Positions 1 through 6,925 of a DNA stretch of 64,000 nucleotides are shown one piece after another. The notes beneath the pieces were generated by a model that saw only the letters and a program-made list of their open reading frames with translations, was not told the DNA's origin and ran no database searches. This DNA comes from an uncultured Acidimicrobiales bacterium (lineage in GTDB: Bacteria > Actinomycetota > Acidimicrobiia > Acidimicrobiales > Bin134): assembly GCA_951813325.1 (NCBI GenBank), contig OX638350.1, forward strand, positions 2,027,954 through 2,091,953, given 5' to 3'. Numbering within the stretch: the stretch's first letter is position 1; every line of letters begins with the position of its first letter. Position numbers and translations under genes: made by a program.

Positions 1-2
1 CC

Positions 3-698
3 CCGAGGCTGATCGCCGTGATCCCCGCCTACAACGAGGAATGCACTGTGGGAACAGTGATCGCCCAGGTGCGGCGGGCTTGCTCGGGTCCAGTAGAAGT
101 CGTGGTTGTGGACGACGGCTCGACCGACTCCACCGCCAAGACCGCGGCAGCCGCTGGAGCGATTGTTCTGCGGCTGCCAGTCAATTTGGGATACGGGGTC
201 GCCCTGCGCCTGGGATTCCGCTACGCCGCCAACCGTCATTGGGACCACGCGCTGGTACTCGACGCCGACGGCCAGCACATTGCCTCCGAGATCCCCGTCC
301 TGCTGGCCGCCTGCGACTCCGGGGCCGATTTGGTGCTGGGGAGCCGGTTCCACCCCGACTGCCCAAGCCCCTACCAGGTGTCTCTCACCCGGCGGATGGC
401 CATGCGCCTGGTCAGCAGGGTGATACGCCATCGCCGAGGGGTGGCGCTCACCGACCCCACATCTGGATTCTGGGCAATGTCCCGACCCTGCGTGGAGCTG
501 TTCTCCCAACAACTTCCCGCGGGGTACCTCGACAATCTGCTCGGCCTGTCGATCGCCGCTCGAGCCGGGCTGGCCATCAAAGAGGTCCCAGTGACCATGG
601 CCCCCCGCCAAGGAGGCCAACCCTCAGCCACGGGGGTCGCACTGGCCTATCACTACCTGCGAGCCACGCTCGCTGTCTTTATCGGAGGTCGATCATGA
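3..698 (+). CDS. GT2 family glycosyltransferase (5' end outside window)
   Basis: Transfers a sugar from a nucleotide-sugar to a lipid or glycan acceptor at the membrane; the exact substrate is unknown. The frame is open to the window edge and reads RLIAVIPAYNEE, the usual GT2 start, so the GTG at 18 is probably internal and the true start lies upstream. The nucleotide-binding VVVDDGSTD and the metal-binding DADGQH motifs are present, as in dolichyl-phosphate mannosyltransferase relatives. No C-terminal membrane helices are seen. The stop overlaps the next start (ATGA at 695-698), so the DUF2304 protein is translationally coupled and a likely partner. Confidence 0.85.
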   Translation, partial: PRLIAVIPAYNEECTVGTVIAQVRRACSGPVEVVVVDDGSTDSTAKTAAAAGAIVLRLPVNLGYGVALRLGFRYAANRHWDHALVLDADGQHIASEIPVLLAACDSGADLVLGSRFHPDCPSPYQVSLTRRMAMRLVSRVIRHRRGVALTDPTSGFWAMSRPCVELFSQQLPAGYLDNLLGLSIAARAGLAIKEVPVTMAPRQGGQPSATGVALAYHYLRATLAVFIGGRS

Positions 699-1090
699 GT
701 CTCACTGCCCGAATCGTCTCCGCCTTGTTGGCCGCAGTGGTGGTGGCCATCATTCTCCAACTCCAGCGGCGAGGCGGCATGGGCTCCAAATACGGGCTGC
801 TGTGGATGGCCACCTCGGTGGTGATGGTGGTGCTGGCCGCCGCCCCCGACGTGGCCGACACGGTGGGCGACTGGCTCGGGGTGGACTACACCCCGTCGCT
901 GGTGTTCATGGCCGCCCTGGGATTCGTGCTGATCGTGCTGGTGCAGTACTCGTGGGAGCTCAACCGCTCCGAGCAGCGCATCCAAGTCCTCATGGAAGAG
1001 GTGGCGCTCCTGCGCCGAGAGCTAGAGGAGCAGCGAACAGGCAACGGGCCAGCTGACGGGAGCGGAAGCAGCGAACAGGCAACGACCTAG
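695..1090 (+). CDS. DUF2304 family small membrane protein
   Basis: 131 aa with three predicted membrane helices (about residues 5-22, 32-48 and 65-85) followed by a charged coiled-coil-like tail (SEQRIQVLMEEVALLRRELEEQ). DUF2304 proteins are usual neighbours of GT2 glycosyltransferases in Actinobacteria and are presumed membrane partners. The ATG at 695 overlaps the GT2 stop. The last about 13 residues are encoded inside a 38-bp tandem repeat, so the C-terminus may vary in length between strains. Confidence 0.75.
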   Translation: MSLTARIVSALLAAVVVAIILQLQRRGGMGSKYGLLWMATSVVMVVLAAAPDVADTVGDWLGVDYTPSLVFMAALGFVLIVLVQYSWELNRSEQRIQVLMEEVALLRRELEEQRTGNGPADGSGSSEQATT

Positions 1091-1140
1091 CTGACGGGAG
1101 CGGAAGCAGCGAACAGGCAACGACCTAGCTGACGGGAGCG
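1031..1140. repeat. 38-bp tandem direct repeat spanning two convergent gene ends
   Basis: Copies of a 38-bp unit begin at 1051, 1089 and 1127 (the last is cut short); part of an extra copy lies at 1031-1050. Each unit junction contains CTAG, which is a TAG stop on both strands. The stop of the DUF2304 gene (1088-1090) falls at one junction and the stop of the minus-strand rhodanese-ThiF gene (1125-1127) falls at the next. Confidence 0.9.
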
Positions 1141-2288
1141 GGGGCGCAGAGGCCGTCTAGCTCTACTACCTGAATCTTGTCGCGGTTCTCCCAGGTGATG
1201 GGCTGGTCCGGGTCGGGCCGCAGCTTGTACTCCCGGAACGACACCTCGCTGGCGTCAAACGCCAGCAGCCGGCCCACCAGGGTGTCGCCGTGGCCCAAGA
1301 TCAGCTTGATGGCCTCCAGCGCCTGGATAGACCCCACGATCCCGGGCAGCACACCCAGCACCCCGGCCTCGGCGCAGCTTGGGGCCATCTCGGCGGGGGG
1401 CGGCTCGGGAATCATGTCCCGGTAGGTGGGGCCGTTGCGGGGGTCGAACACGGTGACCTGGCCCTCGAACCGGAAAATCGACCCGTGGACCACGGGGATG
1501 CCCAACTTCACCGAGGCGTCGTTGAGCATGTAGCGCACCGGGAAGTTGTCGGCGCCGTCCACGATCACGTCGTAGTCCTTGATGATGTCCACGATGTTGT
1601 CGGCCCCCAACCGCACGTCGTAGGCCACCACGTTCACGTCGGGATTCAGGGCGTTCAGCGTTTTCTTGGCCGAGTCCACCTTGCGCTCCCCCACCCGGTC
1701 CACGTTGTGCAGAATCTGGCGTTGGAGGTTGGAGGCATCCACCACGTCCATGTCCACGATGCCCACGGTTCCCACACCCGCGGCCGCCAAGTACAGGGCT
1801 GCGGGAGAGCCCAGCCCGCCGGCGCCCAAGCACAGGACCTTGGCCTCCAACAGCTTGATCTGCCCCTCGACGCCCACCTCGGGCAGCAGCAGATGGCGGT
1901 GGTAGCGGTTGCGCTGGTCTGGCGTGAGAGCCACCGGCAGAGCCCAATCCCGGCCCTCGTCCTTCCAGCGGTTGAACCCGCCGTCCATGGAAACCACGTC
2001 GCCATAGCCCATCTCCTGGAGGGTCTGGGCGGCGAATGCCGAGCGCACCCCACCCGCGCACATGACCACCATCGGGGCGTCTCTGTCGGGCAGGCGATTC
2101 TCCACATTGGGCTCGAGATTGCCTCGGGGAATGTGGACTGACCCCGGCACCGCCCCCTGTTCGAACTCGTCAGGCTCTCGCACGTCGAGCAGTACCGCGC
2201 CCTGGGCCAGCATCGCCTCGGCGCCAGCCGGATCGGTCTCCCGAATCTCAGCTTTGGCTTCTCTCAGCAGATCTCTGAATGTGGGCAT
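1125..2288 (-). CDS. Rhodanese-ThiF (MoeB/MoeZ-like) adenylyltransferase
   Basis: Activates the C-terminus of a small sulfur-carrier protein (MoaD/ThiS/CysO type) by adenylation and can supply sulfur through its rhodanese part. 387 aa from the ATG at 2288. Residues 8-115 are a rhodanese domain with active-site loop CAGGVRS (Cys77). Residues 125-360 are the ThiF domain with GAGGLG (155-160), the DMDVVDASNLQRQ segment and Cys305 in SCAEAGV. Domain order is the reverse of classical MoeZ, where the rhodanese is C-terminal. The two CxxC pairs that bind structural zinc in E. coli MoeB are not visible. Which carrier it serves is not shown; a CysM/Mec locus lies 42 kb away. Confidence 0.85.
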   Translation of the reverse strand: MPTFRDLLREAKAEIRETDPAGAEAMLAQGAVLLDVREPDEFEQGAVPGSVHIPRGNLEPNVENRLPDRDAPMVVMCAGGVRSAFAAQTLQEMGYGDVVSMDGGFNRWKDEGRDWALPVALTPDQRNRYHRHLLLPEVGVEGQIKLLEAKVLCLGAGGLGSPAALYLAAAGVGTVGIVDMDVVDASNLQRQILHNVDRVGERKVDSAKKTLNALNPDVNVVAYDVRLGADNIVDIIKDYDVIVDGADNFPVRYMLNDASVKLGIPVVHGSIFRFEGQVTVFDPRNGPTYRDMIPEPPPAEMAPSCAEAGVLGVLPGIVGSIQALEAIKLILGHGDTLVGRLLAFDASEVSFREYKLRPDPDQPITWENRDKIQVVELDGLCAPAPVS

Positions 2289-2370
2289 GGCGACGGTCAC
2301 CTCGGTGTTGGCGGGACATCGGGTCTGACGGGGAGATATTCCCCACAAATCCTACCGAATTAGTCTGCTT

Positions 2371-3153
2371 TTACCAATCTCCCGCCTGGACGATCAAGGG
2401 CAGCGCCTCGCTGATCGAGGCGGGTACCACCGCAGTGGCAAGACCGTCGAATGGGGTGGGCTCGGCGTTCACGATCACCACTGGGGCGCCGGCCTGGTGG
2501 GCGATGGGGACCACGTTGGCGATCGGGTACACCGCGAGGGTGGAGCCCACCGCCAGCATCACGTCGCAAGCCATGGCGGCCTGCTCCGCCCGGTGGAGGT
2601 CGGCCACCACCAGGTTTTGGCCGAAGGAGATGGTGGCCGACTTCAAGATCCCGCCGCAGAGTCGGCACGAAGGGTCGGCCTCCCCCGCCCTGACCCTCCC
2701 CAGGGCGCGCTCCATCGGGGCGGTGTCTCCGCAGCCGAGGCAGCGGACTTTGGCCGTGGTGCCGTGGATCTCCACCAACCGCTCCTCGGAGGTTCCCGCG
2801 GCCCGGTGCAGGCCATCGACATTCTGGGTGATCAGCGTGTGCAGTTTTCCCCGGCGCTCCAGCTCCACGAGCGCCCGATGGCCGGCATTGGGCTGCTTGC
2901 CCTCCCACATCGGCCCTTCGGCCAATCGCTGCCAGTTGCGCTGCCGCAATTCGGGGTCGGAGACATAGGACGACAGGGTGGCCGTCTTCTCGGCCTCGGG
3001 GTTCTTGGTCCACAGCCCCTCCGGTCCCCGGAAATCGGGGATGCCGCTGTCGGTGGAAATGCCCGCCCCGGTGAGCACCACAACTTGTTCGGCGCCTTTC
3101 AGCACCGCCCGGGCCGCCTCCACCTCGTTTCCCAGCTCTTCGACCGGCCGCAT
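2371..3153 (-). CDS. cobB: Sirtuin NAD-dependent protein deacylase
   Basis: Removes acyl groups from protein lysines using NAD+, giving nicotinamide and O-acyl-ADP-ribose; cytoplasmic. 260 aa, the usual length. GAGIS (29-33), the IPDFRG segment, TQNVDGLH (109-116), catalytic His130 in the HG motif, and two zinc Cys pairs (138/141 and 163/166) are all in place. It is divergent from the gene starting at 3264, with an AT-rich 110-bp gap between them that includes TTGACA at 3175-3180 (no convincing -10). In Actinobacteria these enzymes often regulate acetyl-CoA synthetase, but no such target gene is in this window. Confidence 0.92.
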   Translation of the reverse strand: MRPVEELGNEVEAARAVLKGAEQVVVLTGAGISTDSGIPDFRGPEGLWTKNPEAEKTATLSSYVSDPELRQRNWQRLAEGPMWEGKQPNAGHRALVELERRGKLHTLITQNVDGLHRAAGTSEERLVEIHGTTAKVRCLGCGDTAPMERALGRVRAGEADPSCRLCGGILKSATISFGQNLVVADLHRAEQAAMACDVMLAVGSTLAVYPIANVVPIAHQAGAPVVIVNAEPTPFDGLATAVVPASISEALPLIVQAGDW

Positions 3154-3263
3154 CAGAAAATGCCTATTCTGCCCTTGACAGATTTACATAACAAAACACA
3201 AAATACATTGAAAGCTTCCTCCTTCTATCGAGCTTGGCCACTGCCAGCAGAAACGATCCTTCC

Positions 3264-3689
3264 ATGACCACCCCCCTTTTGCATTCTTCCCTGTGGGTTG
3301 AACCGTGGCGCGACCTGATAACCGAGGAGAACGGACACGACCCCCGGTCGAGATACGTGGAGCAGTTCTGGCTGGGGGTCATCGGGCCCACCGCGGCCTG
3401 GCTCATGCGCTATGTGGCCCACGAGTTCGACAACTCCCCTGACGGCTTCGAGCTCTCGGTGGCCGAGATTGCCCTGCAACTGGGGATCAGCCCGAAGGCG
3501 GGACCCCGGGGCGGCCTCCATCGCACCCTGCACCGCTTGGTTATGTTCCGGCTGGCCGCAGAGGGCCACGCCAGCTTCGCCGTCCGTCGCCGCCTGCCCC
3601 CGCTCAACCATGCCCAGCTCCGCCGTCTGCCCGAGCATCTCCAGCGCTCCCACTCCTCTTACTATTCGCAGCCCAAGTCGGCCGCCTGA
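3264..3689 (+). CDS. Conserved hypothetical protein, possible winged-helix fold
   Basis: 141 aa from the ATG at 3264 (a longer start at 3234 is possible). I do not recognise a characterised family. The middle (VAEIALQLGISPKAGPRGGLHRTLHRL) reads like a helix-turn-helix or winged-helix core, followed by a basic segment (VRRRLPPLN). Aromatic-rich N-terminal part, no signal peptide and no membrane segment. This arrangement is compatible with a small DNA-binding regulator. It is transcribed away from the sirtuin and 38 bp ahead of the DUF1214-like gene. Confidence 0.6.
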   Translation: MTTPLLHSSLWVEPWRDLITEENGHDPRSRYVEQFWLGVIGPTAAWLMRYVAHEFDNSPDGFELSVAEIALQLGISPKAGPRGGLHRTLHRLVMFRLAAEGHASFAVRRRLPPLNHAQLRRLPEHLQRSHSSYYSQPKSAA

Positions 3690-3727
3690 GCCGAGGCCCG
3701 ACAGGGCCAAGCGGCTAGACATGGGGC

Positions 3728-4915
3728 GTGGAAAACGACCTGAGAGAATCCTGGAACGAGCTATGCGACTCCCTCAAGGAATCGGTCGATTACATCTTCG
3801 ATCCCAAGCTGGGAGTCGACGCCTCCGAGCAGGCCGAAGGCCTTCGCCATCACTTGCGGATGCTCTATTGGGCCGTCGACCGAACCCTTGAGAACAACGA
3901 CCCCGACCGCCCCGAGTTGGGCTGGGTGTACCCCTCCAAAGTGGGCCAGGACAACCCCGATGGGCTGTACATGTCGGCACCGCTGGACCTGAGCCGCACC
4001 TATCGACTCACCGGCCGTATGGACACCGTGCGCTATCTGGGGTTCTCGCTGATGGATCTCCGGTTCGGACGGGGCAGCATCACCCAGCTGCTCAACATCG
4101 GCACCCCCGAGCTGGTCGACATAGGCGAGAGCCGCTTCATCGTGGTGCTCAGCCCCGACCCCGCCCCCGACAACCACGTCGGCAACTGGTACCAGATGGC
4201 GCCCGGGACCTGCCGGATGCTCGTGCGGCAGTTCTTCTCCGATTGGACGAGCGAGAACCACGCCGAGCTGCACCTGGAATGCCTCGACCCGTCAGGGCCG
4301 CCCACCCGGCTCGACCCGGTTCGAACCGTGGCCGTGCTCGACGATCTGGCCAGCGAGATGGGCACCGTGCCCAAGTTCTGGACCGATTACGTCGTGGCCC
4401 AGCGCGACCGTGGCGAGGTCAATTCCTTTGACCACATAGCCGGCCGCAAGATCAGCGGTGTCGGCCTCGGGGGCAGCGACCAACAGGCCTACGGGGGTTG
4501 CTGGTATGAGGTTGGCGCCGACGAGGCCCTGCTCTTGGAGGTGACCCCGCCGAACTGCCTGTACTGGAACATCCAGGTGGGCGATACCTGGTTCCAAAGC
4601 CTCGACTATGTCAACCTCCCTGCCACCATGAACGATTCTCAAGCCCGCCTCGACCCCGACGGCGTGCTGCGAGTGGTTTTCTCCCACCGAGATCCCGGCA
4701 TCCAAAACTGGATTGCCCTGGGCGGCTGCCCCCAAGGCGGCATCACCTACCGCTGGAACAACCCCGACTCGGCGCCGGTTCCCTCCCTGAGCCTTTTTCC
4801 CGTTTCCGGGATCCATGGCCGCCTCCATCCCGACACCCCCCGGCTCAGCGCCGATGAGCGAGCCGCGCTGAACGCCGATCGCCGCCGCCATGCCCTTCGC
4901 CGGTTCATGAGATAG
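3728..4915 (+). CDS. DUF1214-like conserved protein
   Basis: 395 aa with a GTG start at 3728. The C-terminal half carries the aromatic pattern LYWNIQVGDTWFQSLDY and a later GNP/HRDPGIQNW-type segment that resemble DUF1214-containing proteins, which often accompany sulfotransferase or steroid/lipid genes in Actinobacteria. No signal peptide or membrane helix is seen. Function is unknown, and the family assignment rests on motif memory rather than an alignment. Only 3 nt separate it from the MauE-like gene, so the two are probably co-transcribed. Confidence 0.65.
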   Translation: MENDLRESWNELCDSLKESVDYIFDPKLGVDASEQAEGLRHHLRMLYWAVDRTLENNDPDRPELGWVYPSKVGQDNPDGLYMSAPLDLSRTYRLTGRMDTVRYLGFSLMDLRFGRGSITQLLNIGTPELVDIGESRFIVVLSPDPAPDNHVGNWYQMAPGTCRMLVRQFFSDWTSENHAELHLECLDPSGPPTRLDPVRTVAVLDDLASEMGTVPKFWTDYVVAQRDRGEVNSFDHIAGRKISGVGLGGSDQQAYGGCWYEVGADEALLLEVTPPNCLYWNIQVGDTWFQSLDYVNLPATMNDSQARLDPDGVLRVVFSHRDPGIQNWIALGGCPQGGITYRWNNPDSAPVPSLSLFPVSGIHGRLHPDTPRLSADERAALNADRRRHALRRFMR

Positions 4916-4918
4916 CCC

Positions 4919-5422
4919 ATGGAGTTTGCGGCCGCGGTCTATCTGATGGCCGCAGTCTTGTTGGGCGCGGCAGGATCGGCCAAGGCGGTGACCCCCGAGC
5001 CCGCCGCCGCCGCGATGGCCCGGTTGAGGCTCCCCCACCCCTTGTGGGCAGTCCGGCTGTTGGGAGTCGTGGAGTTGGCCGTGGCGGTAAGCGCCTTCGT
5101 GCTGGGCGGTATCGGGCCGGCCATCGCCCTCGCCGCCCTCTACGGCGCGTTCGCGCCGGCGGCCCGGGGATTGGCGCGGTTGGAGTCAGCGGTTCCCTGC
5201 GGATGCTTCGGCCGGGTGGAAATGCCCGCCACGTGGCGCCACTTGGTCGTGAACATCCTGGCACTGGCCGCTGGCGTGACAGCGGCCTCGTGGCCGGTGG
5301 AGTCCGTGGACAAGCTGTTCGACACCCGCCAGTGGCTGTTCGCCCCGTTCGCGGTCGTGGTGGTAGGCGGGGCCTATGGGGCGTTTGCGTGGCTCAGCCA
5401 GCCGAAGGCGGTTCGAAGTTGA
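4919..5422 (+). CDS. MauE/DoxX-like membrane protein
   Basis: 167 aa, with four predicted membrane helices (about 3-21, 42-68, 101-120 and 138-158). The loop VPCGCFG gives the paired-cysteine signature of MauE-type proteins, which act in redox or disulfide handling at the membrane. Its start is 3 nt after the preceding stop. Its last 29 bp overlap the 3' end of the convergent leucyl aminopeptidase gene (5394-5422). Confidence 0.75.
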   Translation: MEFAAAVYLMAAVLLGAAGSAKAVTPEPAAAAMARLRLPHPLWAVRLLGVVELAVAVSAFVLGGIGPAIALAALYGAFAPAARGLARLESAVPCGCFGRVEMPATWRHLVVNILALAAGVTAASWPVESVDKLFDTRQWLFAPFAVVVVGGAYGAFAWLSQPKAVRS

Positions 5423-6854
5423 CCAGGGCGTCGAGCAGCATCCGCACTCCGAAGCCGGTGCCCCCCTTGGCGGTCTCGCCGTCCTCGGAGTCGGTGAACG
5501 CCGGGCCGGCGATGTCGAGATGGGCCCAGGGGATGCCGTCGTCCACGAAGTTGGACAAGAACAGCCCGGCGGTCAGCGCCCCGCCGTGGGGACCGCCGAT
5601 GTTCTTCATGTCGGCCACCGACGAGTCGAGCTGGCTCTTGTAGTCGCCAGGCAAGGGCAGTCTCCACACCCGCTCCCCAGTGCGCTCGGCGGCGTCGGCC
5701 AGCTGGTCGACCCAGGCATCGTCGTTGCCCATGAGCCCGGCCACCTTGGGCCCCAGCGCCACCATGCACGCCCCGGTGAGGGTGGCCAGATCGACCACCG
5801 CGTCGGGCTCGGCCCGGCAGGCCAGCGACAAGGCGTCGGCCAGCACCAGCCGGCCCTCGGCGTCGGTGTTGAGCACTTCGACTGTTTTGCCGTTGGCCAT
5901 CGTCAGCACATCGCCGGGCCGGGTGGCGTCGCCCCCCAGCATGTTGTCGGTCATGGGTACGTAACCGGTGACCTTCACCGGCGGCGCCACCGCGGAGATG
6001 GCGGCCATAGCCCCCAGCACTGCCGCGCCCCCGCTCATGTCGCATTTCATGGTCATCATTCCAGCGGTGGTTTTGATAGACAGGCCGCCGGCGTCGAATG
6101 TCAACCCCTTGCCCACCAGCGCCACCGACCCTCGGCACTCGGCCTCCGGGTCGGGGGCATAGCACACCTCTACAAACCGAGGAGGCTGCTCCGACCCCCG
6201 GTTGACTCCCAAGAGCCCGCCCAGCTCAGCCTCGCGGACGCCGTCCAAGTCCAGCACCGATACCTCCAGGCCCTCCCGTTCGGCCATTTCTTCGGCGATC
6301 TCCGCGAACCGGGCGGGCGTGAGCGATCCACCGGGCTCGTTGACCAGATCGCGGGCGAAACACACCGCTTCGGCCACCCGTCGGCCCTGCTCCAGCGCTG
6401 CTGCGACCGCCCGGCCGCCCGGGCCGATGACGACAACCGTCTCCAGCTTGTTCGGCTTGTGCTCGGATTTGAACTCCCCGTACGAGTACGACCCCAGGAT
6501 CATCCCCTCGGCCATGGCCCCCAGCGCCTCCAATCGGTCGATGTCTTCAGGCACGGCATCCAATACCGACACCGAGATGCGCCGCAGCCGCTTGGCCGAC
6601 CGGGCCAGCGATCCCGCCGCCCGGCGGATCACCGCGGTGGTCATCTCGTCGGCCGGTCCGAGCCCGACCACCGCCACCGGACGGTCACCTCCCGACACGA
6701 ACTCCACCTGCCCGGCCTTGGCCTCGAATCCCCGGCCGTCCAAGACTCCCCAGTCCAGCTCCTCGGGCCGCTCGCCGGCGTGGCCTGAGCACACGCCCAC
6801 CGCATGCAACTCGGCGCCGGCCGGGATTTTTCTTCCGGTTCGAAACGTGATCAA
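5394..6854 (-). CDS. pepA: Leucyl aminopeptidase (M17)
   Basis: Cleaves N-terminal residues from peptides with two metal ions; a cytoplasmic hexamer in known relatives. 486 aa, full length. The C-terminal catalytic half holds the metal-binding Lys and Asp in GKGLTFDAGG, Asp in KCDMSGG, and the family signature NTDAEGRL. The N-terminal 150 residues are the variable macrodomain-like part. It is divergent from metH across a 71-bp gap that contains a perfect inverted repeat. Confidence 0.93.
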   Translation of the reverse strand: MITFRTGRKIPAGAELHAVGVCSGHAGERPEELDWGVLDGRGFEAKAGQVEFVSGGDRPVAVVGLGPADEMTTAVIRRAAGSLARSAKRLRRISVSVLDAVPEDIDRLEALGAMAEGMILGSYSYGEFKSEHKPNKLETVVVIGPGGRAVAAALEQGRRVAEAVCFARDLVNEPGGSLTPARFAEIAEEMAEREGLEVSVLDLDGVREAELGGLLGVNRGSEQPPRFVEVCYAPDPEAECRGSVALVGKGLTFDAGGLSIKTTAGMMTMKCDMSGGAAVLGAMAAISAVAPPVKVTGYVPMTDNMLGGDATRPGDVLTMANGKTVEVLNTDAEGRLVLADALSLACRAEPDAVVDLATLTGACMVALGPKVAGLMGNDDAWVDQLADAAERTGERVWRLPLPGDYKSQLDSSVADMKNIGGPHGGALTAGLFLSNFVDDGIPWAHLDIAGPAFTDSEDGETAKGGTGFGVRMLLDALVNFEPPSAG

Positions 6855-6880
6855 CGGGCCTCCTTGGTCGCGATGATGTT

Positions 6881-6894
6881 ATCTGGCACCAGAT
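6881..6894. promoter_or_regulatory. Inverted repeat between pepA and metH (possible operator)
   Basis: ATCTGG-CA-CCAGAT is a perfect 6-bp-arm inverted repeat in the gap between two divergent genes. A plausible metH -10 box (TATCCT, 6912-6917) lies 8 nt before the ATG at 6926, and the repeat's right arm (6889-6894) sits where the -35 region would be. A regulator binding there could block metH. The binding protein is unknown. Confidence 0.4.
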
Positions 6895-6925
6895 GCCCAC
6901 CCCTTGCCCGGTATCCTCGCAATCG

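Noticed and set aside
3175-3209. Promoter between the sirtuin and the 3264 gene
   Set aside because: TTGACA is present, but no -10 box at 16-18 nt on the plus strand, so not listed as a promoter.
6893-6925. Earlier ATG for metH at 6893
   Set aside because: It falls in the palindrome/promoter zone, and the added residues (TPCPVSSQS) are not family-like.
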